DNA of 25,407 nucleotides from positions 1-25,407 of the forward strand of contig PFSC01000055.1 of assembly GCA_002788865.1 (NCBI GenBank), written 5' to 3'. The stretch is from Candidatus Roizmanbacteria bacterium CG_4_9_14_0_2_um_filter_39_13 (GTDB lineage: Bacteria; Patescibacteriota; Microgenomatia; UBA1406; GWC2-37-13). A model generated the notes under the pieces. It ran no database searches, was not told where the DNA came from, and saw nothing but the letters and a program-made list of their open reading frames with translations. Shown piece after piece: positions 1 through 5,128 of this stretch (positions within the stretch are counted from its first letter, which is position 1; every line of letters starts with the position of its first letter). A program made the translations under genes and the position numbers.

Positions 1-64
1 AGATTATGCATATTAAGCACAGAGAGCTTCAAACGAATATTAGGGAAGTTAAAGGAGATTTATT

Positions 65-343
65 ATGGCAAAAACAGTAACAGTAAAAAAAACATCACAA
101 CCAGTCAAAATCTATTTTGATCCAGTAGATAACACCATGAATATTTAGTGGGGCGATCCGTCGGATGCGTATGAAACGGAAGAAGTAGATTCAATAGATA
201 GAAATGATGTTATTGTGAAAGACAAACATGGAAACCCTATTAGTATAGAGATCATTGGATTACTTCCAAAAGAGCTCAATATATCCGATCAGATAACTCA
301 TATAGGTGATAATGATGATGCGCCATATATTTTGCAGGGATAA
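65..343 (+). pseudogene. DUF2283-like small protein gene interrupted by an in-frame amber codon
   Basis: A reading frame starts at ATG 65 behind a good Shine-Dalgarno (AAAGGAG near 51) and would run to TAA 341-343, but a TAG at 146-148 interrupts it after 27 codons. Before the TAG it reads KIYFDPVDNTMNI; after it, WGDPSDAYETEEVDSIDRN and then VIVKDKHGNPISIEIIGLLP. The two halves together match the DUF2283 pattern (YD-x-x-x-D-x-x-x-I, E-T-E-E-V-D, V-I-V-D, G-x-x-x-x-I-E-I). DUF2283 proteins are about 60-90 residues, often next to DUF4258 proteins, and their role is not established. The frame stays open and conserved-looking past the stop, so the mutation is recent, a sequencing error, or a read-through codon. 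Confidence 0.65.
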
Positions 344-428
344 GACTCCTCAAGAAGCTTAAAATATCTTTAACCTCCCTACAAGGGGCACCTCACTTAG
401 TATCCCCATCTGACACCTTGGAACACCA

Positions 429-465
429 TTGACACAAGTATCAAATTGGTATATAATCATACCAA
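429..465 (+). promoter_or_regulatory. Consensus promoter and inverted-repeat operator of the abiE operon
   Basis: TTGACA (429-434) and TATAAT (452-457) are separated by exactly 17 bp, a perfect sigma70-type consensus. A 7-bp inverted repeat, TTGGTAT (446-452) and ATACCAA (459-465) with a 6-bp loop, overlaps the -10 box. The predicted transcription start is about 463-465, only 3-5 bases before ATG 468. AbiEi antitoxins are known to repress their own operon by binding inverted repeats, so this palindrome is the natural operator candidate. The promoter is seen directly; the operator role is inferred. Confidence 0.8.
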
Positions 466-467
466 AT

Positions 468-1064
468 ATGGAATCATATACTATAGCTCAATTCATCGGT
501 CACACCAAAAGATTCAAATTAAAATTCTTAGACTATACGACACTGTCAAGTATCAGTGGGGTCACCAACAAAAATACCCTCTATAAAATCATCCAAAGAC
601 TGATAAAAAGCAAACTTGTCAGAAGGATCGGCACCAGCTCCAAATATGTCATACATCATAGAGATTACACAGAGTTTGAACTCGCAAATTTTGTATACAG
701 CCCATCATACATCGCTTTAGAATCAGCGCTCTCGCATCATGGTATCTTGTCTCAGTTTAGCTACTCGATTGTGAGTATCACAACTAACAAATCAAAGAGA
801 TTTATTTTTAACGATAAAGAATATATGTATAGCCATATCTCTCCTAAATTGTTTTGGGGATATGAAAAGCGAGGTACTTTTCTTATCTCAACACCAGAAA
901 AAAGCCTCATTGACAGTGTGTATTTCAACCTGAAAGGATATACAAGTTTTGATTTCGGTGAGTTTGATCTTTCATCTGTCAATATGGAAAGACTGAAGAA
1001 CCAAATTTTAGAGTTATCAAATCCTCAGTTGGTCAAAAAAATTCAGGAGGTCGCTATATGTTAA
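468..1064 (+). CDS. AbiEi-type antitoxin / winged-helix autorepressor
   Basis: Probable antitoxin of a type IV (AbiE-like) toxin-antitoxin pair: a DNA-binding protein that represses the operon and counteracts the downstream nucleotidyltransferase without needing to bind it. The N-terminal third reads as a winged helix (LSSISGVTNKNTLYKIIQRLIKSKLVRRIG, given here only as a region at about residues 28-57), followed by YVIHHRDY and an AbiEi-like C-terminal domain with ALSHHGI and FLISTPEKSLIDSVYF-type motifs. I start it at ATG 468, giving 198 residues. A TTG at 429 in the same frame is rejected because it is the -35 box of the promoter. The gene overlaps the toxin gene by 7 nt. The toxin partner and gene order make the family call fairly secure. 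Confidence 0.82.
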   Translation: MESYTIAQFIGHTKRFKLKFLDYTTLSSISGVTNKNTLYKIIQRLIKSKLVRRIGTSSKYVIHHRDYTEFELANFVYSPSYIALESALSHHGILSQFSYSIVSITTNKSKRFIFNDKEYMYSHISPKLFWGYEKRGTFLISTPEKSLIDSVYFNLKGYTSFDFGEFDLSSVNMERLKNQILELSNPQLVKKIQEVAIC

Positions 1065-1813
1065 GCAATGATCAGATTGAGTCTCTTTCGATCCAAAATA
1101 AAATCGACACATTTACTATTTTGAGAGAGTATGTCCAGATACGGTTCCTGACCGAATTATTTCAGTTGCCAAACACGCAGACGATCTTCAAAGGTGGCAC
1201 CGCCATGAGATTGATGTACGGTTCTCCAAGATACTCCGAAGACCTGGATTTTGACGCAGTTGCGAGTATCGAAGAAACAAAAGAAAGTGTATCATCCACC
1301 ATAGCCAAGCTAAAAAAAGAAATGCCAGATATAAGTGTCAAAGATATGAATTCACTTGTCGGATTGAGCTTGAAGATGTATCTTGGCACCGAGATCTCAC
1401 CTCAAAAACTGACAGTAAAGCTAGATTTCTCCTTTAGAAAAAATGATAGAAAAAGAGAGTATGAGAAACGCCCCATACAAACAGTTTTTCCTGTTCAAAA
1501 CTTCACTCTTATAAATGTATTGTCAAAGGAGCACATATTGGCAGACAAAATCTGTACACTATTCACGAGATTTAAAGGTAGGGATCTCTATGATACGTGG
1601 TATTTACTCAACGCAGGAACAAAACTAAATACAGATATAGTGAAGGATAGACTTACCGATCTATTTGCCATATCTTTTTCTTACGATGTTCTGAGACAAA
1701 ATATTCATAAATTTGATAAAAAAAAGCTAGAGCAAGACTTGAATAAGTTTTTGCCGTTAAGTGAGAGGGCAATAATAACCAATCTCAAACAGTTTGTTTT
1801 AGAGATGATCTGA
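1058..1813 (+). CDS. AbiEii/MenT-type nucleotidyltransferase toxin
   Basis: A 251-residue nucleotidyltransferase-fold toxin of the AbiEii family (type IV toxin-antitoxin; MenT relatives transfer nucleotides to tRNA). The diagnostic motif is intact near residues 44-66: FKGGTAMRLMYG followed by RYSEDLDFD, which holds the GG-T and the catalytic D-x-D. Further on, KLDFSFR and EHILADKICTLFTRFKGRDLYDTW match the family lysine and the R-x-R-D-x-Y-D motif. A strong Shine-Dalgarno (AGGAGG, about 1046-1051) lies inside the end of the antitoxin gene, whose coding region it overlaps, so the two are translationally coupled. The cognate target cannot be read from sequence. Confidence 0.88.
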   Translation: MLSNDQIESLSIQNKIDTFTILREYVQIRFLTELFQLPNTQTIFKGGTAMRLMYGSPRYSEDLDFDAVASIEETKESVSSTIAKLKKEMPDISVKDMNSLVGLSLKMYLGTEISPQKLTVKLDFSFRKNDRKREYEKRPIQTVFPVQNFTLINVLSKEHILADKICTLFTRFKGRDLYDTWYLLNAGTKLNTDIVKDRLTDLFAISFSYDVLRQNIHKFDKKKLEQDLNKFLPLSERAIITNLKQFVLEMI

Positions 1814-1852
1814 TCAATTAAAATTATTGCCATTGACAGTACAGAGGGTTAT

Positions 1853-1906
1853 GCTTCTTTTGTATCCGCAGGAATTGATGCGGATTGCAGGTAGTTTTCC
1901 TTTTTT
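1853..1906 (-). pseudogene. Fragment of an excisionase-like HTH gene
   Basis: On the minus strand this stretch encodes KKGKLPAIRINSCGYKRS. That is nearly the same as KKGKLPAIRINSRGDRRY in the intact HTH gene at 4757-4981, and the DNA is similar too. The helix-turn-helix part that should precede it is gone and the frame degenerates afterwards. It sits directly after the RelE-like stop codon, in a different frame. It is best read as a remnant of a second copy, truncated where the toxin-antitoxin cassette now ends. Confidence 0.6.
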
Positions 1907-2153
1907 ATTGATAGTGCATATTTATGTCAATAATTTCTGCATCCCTGTTTTTGGTGACGATGAAAATTGCGCGATACTTCTTATCAATACGAAACGAATA
2001 GATATTGAGATGAGTTGGTTGCAATTTTTCCGTATGCAATGATGGGTAAAAAGAGTCCGATTCAAATAATCGTTTTTGTTTGATAAATTTATTTTCGATA
2101 TCGTATTTTTCCAATATCTTTTGCAGATCTTTACGAAGAGGACAGATATTCAT
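1905..2153 (-). CDS. RelE/ParE-superfamily toxin
   Basis: An 82-residue protein with the RelE-like pattern: a helical N-terminus (LRKDLQKILEKYDIENKFIKQ), then HPSL-type FYPSLHTEKL, then a beta core IYSFRIDKKYRAIFIV and the final strand AEIIDINMHY. The family contains ribosome-dependent mRNA endonucleases (RelE, YoeB) and gyrase inhibitors (ParE). The arginine in KKYRAIF is the usual conserved core residue. Its ATG overlaps the antitoxin stop by one base (TAATG), a classic coupled arrangement. The C-terminus is short and lacks the catalytic Tyr/His tail of some RelE proteins, so activity is uncertain. A fragment of an HTH gene abuts its 3' end. Confidence 0.7.
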   Translation of the reverse strand: MNICPLRKDLQKILEKYDIENKFIKQKRLFESDSFYPSLHTEKLQPTHLNIYSFRIDKKYRAIFIVTKNRDAEIIDINMHYQ

Positions 2154-2425
2154 TATTTATAGAATGATGATTTTTTTAATCCGCTCAAAATATTATTGAT
2201 AAGTTTTGGAGGATGTCCCGCTTCGCGCATATCGTTTTCAATTTCATTCAGTGGTCGTTTTTGAAAAGTAGATAATTCTCGAGGATGAGAAATGTTATCA
2301 AGAGTGAAAAAAATACGAAGTGCCGTTCGTACGACTTCAGACCGAGACGCATATTCTTGTTCACCTAGGAGAAGATCAATCTGCGAGGCTAGATTGTCAG
2401 GTATTGAAATATTTACTGTTTTCAT
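2153..2425 (-). CDS. Ribbon-helix-helix antitoxin (CopG/ParD-like)
   Basis: A 90-residue protein whose first 45 residues are a ribbon-helix-helix: MKTVNISIPDNLASQIDLLL gives the DNA-binding strand and helix A, and YASRSEVVRTALRIFF is the typical SRSEVVR turn and helix B. The remaining 45 residues are the flexible region that normally wraps the partner toxin. It precedes the RelE-like gene in one minus-strand operon. The promoter at 2435-2463 lies directly upstream, leaving an almost leaderless ATG. Autoregulation through RHH binding at this promoter is expected from the family. Confidence 0.82.
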   Translation of the reverse strand: MKTVNISIPDNLASQIDLLLGEQEYASRSEVVRTALRIFFTLDNISHPRELSTFQKRPLNEIENDMREAGHPPKLINNILSGLKKSSFYK

Positions 2426-2434
2426 ATTGAAGTC

Positions 2435-2463
2435 ATGATACCATCTATTTTATTTTTTGTCAA
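2435..2463 (-). promoter_or_regulatory. Promoter of the RHH/RelE operon
   Basis: On the minus strand TTGACA (2463-2458) and TATCAT (2440-2435) are spaced by 17 bp. The ATG begins at 2425, nine bases after the -10 box, so the transcript would carry only about 2-3 leader bases. No Shine-Dalgarno is possible in such a leader. Confidence 0.72.
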
Positions 2464-2478
2464 TTTTTGCCATATTTA

Positions 2479-2656
2479 GTAAGAGTTCACTCTTCTTGAC
2501 ATGCATGTCATTCCCGAGCGAAATGAAATGGAGCGCGGCAATCTAAATATCATCGAGATTGCTTCGTCGTTGACACTCCTCGCAATGACATACTATGATA
2601 TGGTTTTGTCAAAGACAGGTACAGGACTGTACCTGTCAAAGAGTGTGAACTTTTAC
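2479..2656. mobile_element. MITE-like element with 23-bp terminal inverted repeats and 8-bp target duplication
   Basis: The ends (2479-2501 and 2634-2656) are inverted repeats matching at 19 of 23 positions, beginning GTAAGAGTTCAC at the left and, read inward on the other strand, GTAAAAGTTCAC at the right. The element is flanked by a perfect 8-bp direct repeat, CATATTTA, at 2471-2478 and 2657-2664, as expected for a transposase-made target duplication. There is no coding sequence inside. It carries two inner palindromes: 2507-2590 (TGTCATT ... AATGACA, with GCGGCAATCT and GAGATTGCTTCG arms) and 2614-2637. A related element lies at 12516-12681. Confidence 0.75.
2614..2637. repeat. Perfect 11-bp palindrome inside the MITE
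   Basis: GACAGGTACAG and CTGTACCTGTC are exact inverted repeats separated by two bases. The stretch is flanked by a direct repeat TGTCAAAG (2608-2613 region and 2634-2641). The related element at 12516-12681 lacks it: there the sequence runs straight from one side of this palindrome to the other. It therefore looks like a small insertion into an older copy. Confidence 0.6.
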
Positions 2657-2722
2657 CATATTTATGCCATGACTTATTGTCATTTAAAAAACGAAAGCGA
2701 ACACCTTTAAAGGAGGACGCAT

Positions 2723-2800
2723 ATGATAATTTTTTACTCTCCACTCCCACCTTCACCCCAAGATAATTTGACATTTGCTTTACTTACAGATAAAATGTAA
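2723..2800 (+). CDS. Possible 25-residue leader peptide upstream of the AbrB antitoxin
   Basis: A short frame (MIIFYSPLPPSPQDNLTF...) starts at ATG 2723 behind the strong Shine-Dalgarno AAAGGAGG (about 2709-2716) and stops at TAA 2798-2800, five bases before the antitoxin ATG. The antitoxin promoter lies inside it, which argues that the two are not one transcription unit. It may be a real micro-ORF, a leader peptide, or chance. No family is recognised. Confidence 0.25.
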   Translation: MIIFYSPLPPSPQDNLTFALLTDKM

Positions 2801-2804
2801 AGCA
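2768..2804 (+). promoter_or_regulatory. Promoter and inverted-repeat operator of the AbrB/PIN operon
   Basis: TTGACA (2768-2773) and TAAAAT (2791-2796) are spaced by 17 bp. A perfect 8-bp inverted repeat, TGCTTTAC (2776-2783) and GTAAAGCA (2797-2804), brackets the -10 box. The predicted start is about 2803, three bases before ATG 2806. AbrB/MazE-type antitoxins repress their own promoters, so this palindrome is the likely operator. Confidence 0.75.
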
Positions 2805-2805
2805 T

Positions 2806-3069
2806 ATGTTACAAATACAAAGTTCACAATTGAGCCCAAAGTATCAGACGAGTATCCCGTCATACATCCGAAAAAAACTTAATTTAGTCCCAGGAGATAG
2901 GATAAATTGGAGAATCATATATCGCAATGATAAAGCCCTCGCTATCGCAGAGCCAACGTCAAAAAACTGGGCAAAAGAAACACGTGGTTTAGGGAAACAT
3001 TTGTGGGAAAATATTGATATCAAGTCATATATCAACACATTACGAAATGAATGGGAGCCAACAAAGTAA
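2806..3069 (+). CDS. AbrB/SpoVT-type antitoxin
   Basis: An 87-residue protein whose residues 8-40 (SPKYQTSIPSYIRKKLNL, then VPGDRINWRI) form a swapped-hairpin AbrB/MazE DNA-binding domain with the typical Q-x-S-I-P-x-x-I-R-K-x-L and P-G-D motifs. The acidic, Trp-rich C-terminus (NWAKETRGLGKHLWENIDIKSYI) should bind and block the toxin. It is the first gene of a two-gene operon with a PIN nuclease and overlaps it by 19 nt. The start has no room for a Shine-Dalgarno because the promoter places the transcript start almost on the ATG. Confidence 0.83.
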   Translation: MLQIQSSQLSPKYQTSIPSYIRKKLNLVPGDRINWRIIYRNDKALAIAEPTSKNWAKETRGLGKHLWENIDIKSYINTLRNEWEPTK

Positions 3070-3515
3070 ATGATTTTGAAAACAAGCTTTTATCTGCAGG
3101 CTCAATAGGTCTTGATTCCATGGTATTTTTGTATCATTTTGCAGATCATCCTTTGTATGCACCTTTGACTGAAAGAATTTTTCAATTAGTGGAGGCCAAG
3201 AAAATCAGTGCTGTCACCTCTACTATTACTATCGCAGAAATATTTGTACGAGCTGAGCAAGTCTATGATGAAGCAACCATTTTTGCCTATGAACAGGCTT
3301 TTGCATCGCTTCCGTCGCTTTCTGTTCTTCTTGTAGATGTTCCACTTGTTCGACTTGCTTCAAAACTTCGTGCGAAGTACCCGAAAATCCGTCTTCCTGA
3401 TGCGATTCAATTATCTGCCTCACTTATCAAAAAATGCCCTTTATTTATCACAAATGATAAAAAGCTTGCTATCAAGGAAGTAGAAATAATATATCTCAAT
3501 GATTGGGTGGGGTGA
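3051..3515 (+). CDS. PIN-domain ribonuclease toxin (VapC-like)
   Basis: A 154-residue PIN domain. The metal-binding acidic residues are present: D22 in GLDSMVFLYHF, E63 in TIAEIF, D117 in LPDAIQLSAS and D136 in FITNDKKL. VapC toxins cleave tRNA or rRNA using Mg2+/Mn2+ at this site. The start at 3051 lies inside the antitoxin gene; the next in-frame Met is residue 24, inside the first catalytic strand and so too late. No clear Shine-Dalgarno is seen, so translational coupling to the antitoxin is likely. After the stop an inverted repeat (3523-3550) may form a weak terminator. Confidence 0.85.
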   Translation: MGANKVNDFENKLLSAGSIGLDSMVFLYHFADHPLYAPLTERIFQLVEAKKISAVTSTITIAEIFVRAEQVYDEATIFAYEQAFASLPSLSVLLVDVPLVRLASKLRAKYPKIRLPDAIQLSASLIKKCPLFITNDKKLAIKEVEIIYLNDWVG

Positions 3516-3522
3516 ATAGGCG

Positions 3523-3557
3523 GGAGTTGATCGTCAAGATAAACAACTCCTCATTTT
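3523..3557 (+). terminator. Possible weak terminator after the AbrB/PIN operon
   Basis: GGAGTTG (3523-3529) and CAACTCC (3544-3550) are exact inverted repeats with a 14-base loop, followed by TCATTTT. The stem is short and the T tract imperfect, so it is only a candidate. Confidence 0.3.
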
Positions 3558-3590
3558 AATCTAATTTTAAGGATTTGAATTCCTTGGAAT

Positions 3591-3619
3591 TTGACAAATT
3601 TATGGATATGTAGTATTAT
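3591..3619 (+). promoter_or_regulatory. Promoter of the DUF4143-type ATPase gene
   Basis: TTGACA (3591-3596) and TATTAT (3614-3619) are spaced by 17 bp, and the predicted start falls on ATG 3626 itself. Just upstream, AAGGA (3569-3573) and TCCTT (3581-3585) form a small inverted repeat that could be an operator. Confidence 0.75.
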
Positions 3620-3625
3620 TCAGGT

Positions 3626-4753
3626 ATGATACCACGAATTTTTGATCGACTTGAGGACTATATTGATCCAAAACGGGCACTCATTATCTATGGACCCAGA
3701 CGCGTAGGTAAGACTACGCTCATTACCCAATTTTTGAAAAGAACTCAATACAAATACAAACTTGATTCGGGAGAAAACCTTGAGACTCAAGACGTGTTAA
3801 GTTCTCAGAATTTTGAACGTATTTTTGCATATGTTGGATCAAACGAATTGTTAGTTATAGATGAAGCGCAACATATTCCACATATTGGTATGGGATTAAA
3901 AATAATTGTTGATCATTGTCCAAATGTACATATTATTGCAACAGGATCATCATCTTTTGACCTTTCCAATAAAATTGGCGAACCACTGACGGGGAGAAAG
4001 CGGACGCTCACCCTGTACCCTGTTTCTCAGTATGAGTTGAAAAATACCTATTCTCCTCACGAGCAGAAGCTCAAAATAAATGAATTTCTGATCTTTGGAA
4101 GTTATCCTGACGTGTTAACCTCAACGTATCGTGAAAAAAAAATAGAATATTTGTATGAAATAGTAAATTCGTATCTTTTGAAGGATATACTGACCCTCGA
4201 GCAAGTAAAAGGATCCAAAATTCTCGTCCAACTTTTGAAGCTGTTGGCACTACAAATAGGTTCTGAAGTTTCGCTTAATGAAATCTCAACTCATCTTGGT
4301 ATTGATGTCAAAACAGTTGCTCGTTACCTCGATCTTTTTGAGAAGACCTTCATCATCAAAAGCGTCGGTGGATTTAGTAGAAATTTACGGAAAGAAGTCA
4401 CCAGTAAATACAAATATTATTTTTATGACGTCGGAGTTCGCAACGCAGTCATCGATCAATTTAATAATCTTGATGTTCGGACAGATGTCGGGGCTTTGTG
4501 GGAAAATTTCGTTGTCATGGAACGTCTGAAAAAAAGATCGTATGCAAATATATATGGAACATCCTATTTTTGGCGTACATACGATCAGCAGGAAGTAGAT
4601 ATAGTCGAAGAACGAGATGGAAAAGCCTATGGATTTGAAATTGCTTGGTCAAATGCAAAGAAGAAAAAAGAGCCCAAGGACTGGAAAAATGCATGGAGTG
4701 ATACATCATATGAAGTTGTGACTTCGGAAAATTATCTGGATTTTGTGACCTGA
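3626..4753 (+). CDS. P-loop AAA ATPase with C-terminal DUF4143-like domain
   Basis: A 375-residue protein with a Walker A motif GPRRVGKT at residues 23-30 and a Walker B LLVIDEAQ at 75-82, then ATGSSSFDL (sensor 1-like) at about 106-114. Residues 180-240 contain a winged-helix-like segment (SLNEISTHLGIDVKTVARYLDLFEKTFII). The C-terminus carries a DUF4143-type nuclease-like fold (LWENFVVMERLKKR, YFWRTYDQQEVDIVEERDGKAYGFEI), in which the D-x-x-E/F-E-I pattern resembles restriction-endonuclease cores. Such ATPases are common in CPR and archaea. A role in defence or mobile-element biology is often suspected, but the cellular function is not settled. It ends only 3 bases from the convergent HTH gene. 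Confidence 0.85.
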   Translation: MIPRIFDRLEDYIDPKRALIIYGPRRVGKTTLITQFLKRTQYKYKLDSGENLETQDVLSSQNFERIFAYVGSNELLVIDEAQHIPHIGMGLKIIVDHCPNVHIIATGSSSFDLSNKIGEPLTGRKRTLTLYPVSQYELKNTYSPHEQKLKINEFLIFGSYPDVLTSTYREKKIEYLYEIVNSYLLKDILTLEQVKGSKILVQLLKLLALQIGSEVSLNEISTHLGIDVKTVARYLDLFEKTFIIKSVGGFSRNLRKEVTSKYKYYFYDVGVRNAVIDQFNNLDVRTDVGALWENFVVMERLKKRSYANIYGTSYFWRTYDQQEVDIVEERDGKAYGFEIAWSNAKKKKEPKDWKNAWSDTSYEVVTSENYLDFVT

Positions 4754-4756
4754 TTT

Positions 4757-4981
4757 TCACTCCTCACTCTTCTCTTCACCCAAAAGCCTCAAAATCACTT
4801 CTTTCTTATATCTTCTATCTCCGCGTGAATTGATCCGAATTGCGGGAAGCTTTCCTTTTTTGCCCCAACGCTTGATCGTAAGGGGAGAAACACGGAGAAG
4901 TTCAGATACTTCTCGGATGGTCATGAGATCTGGTAAGTTATCAAGTGATATGGAAGGTTTGTGTTTGGGTGTGTCCGACAT
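4757..4981 (-). CDS. Excisionase/MerR-like helix-turn-helix DNA-binding protein
   Basis: A 74-residue protein with one winged HTH at residues 19-68. LMTIREVSELLRVSPLTIKRW is the helix-turn-helix with the typical T-I-K/R-R-W recognition helix, and GKLPAIRINSRGDRRY is the wing. This family includes phage excisionases, BldC and AlpA. Free-standing copies are frequent in CPR, usually of unknown target. A truncated relative lies at 1853-1906 and a shorter one at 23320-23493. The promoter is divergent from the giant surface gene, so the protein could regulate itself and that gene. Confidence 0.78.
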   Translation of the reverse strand: MSDTPKHKPSISLDNLPDLMTIREVSELLRVSPLTIKRWGKKGKLPAIRINSRGDRRYKKEVILRLLGEEKSEE

Positions 4982-4992
4982 AGTACGAGAGG

Positions 4993-5021
4993 ATTATACG
5001 AAGGAACTGGGGCTTTGTCAA
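4993..5021 (-). promoter_or_regulatory. Perfect consensus promoter of the HTH gene
   Basis: On the minus strand TTGACA (5021-5016) and TATAAT (4998-4993) are spaced by 17 bp, an exact sigma70 consensus. The expected start is about 4986, five bases before the ATG at 4981. Confidence 0.8.
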
Positions 5022-5092
5022 ACATAAAAATAAAAATATTATTTAGACCAAATATGACTTTTCCACTGAATGGATTTTTAGATAGATCATGC

Positions 5093-5121
5093 TTGCAATA
5101 TTCAATTTTGTCGTTCATAAT
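5093..5121 (+). promoter_or_regulatory. Promoter of the giant surface-protein gene
   Basis: TTGCAA (5093-5098) and CATAAT (5116-5121) are spaced by 17 bp and predict a start at about 5128, on the ATG at 5129. This supports starting the protein there and not at the in-frame ATG at 4961, which would run through the divergent HTH promoter. Confidence 0.6.
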
Positions 5122-5128
5122 AAATACA

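Noticed and set aside
429..467. TTG start for the AbiEi-like gene
   Set aside because: The TTG is part of the TTGACA -35 box, and the ATG at 468 directly follows the promoter.
1827..2042. Plus-strand ORF of 71 codons
   Set aside because: It is a shadow of the minus-strand RelE-like gene and the HTH remnant.
4961..5128. Longer N-terminus for the giant surface protein
   Set aside because: It would overlap the divergent HTH gene and its perfect promoter, and would bury the signal peptide behind 56 residues.
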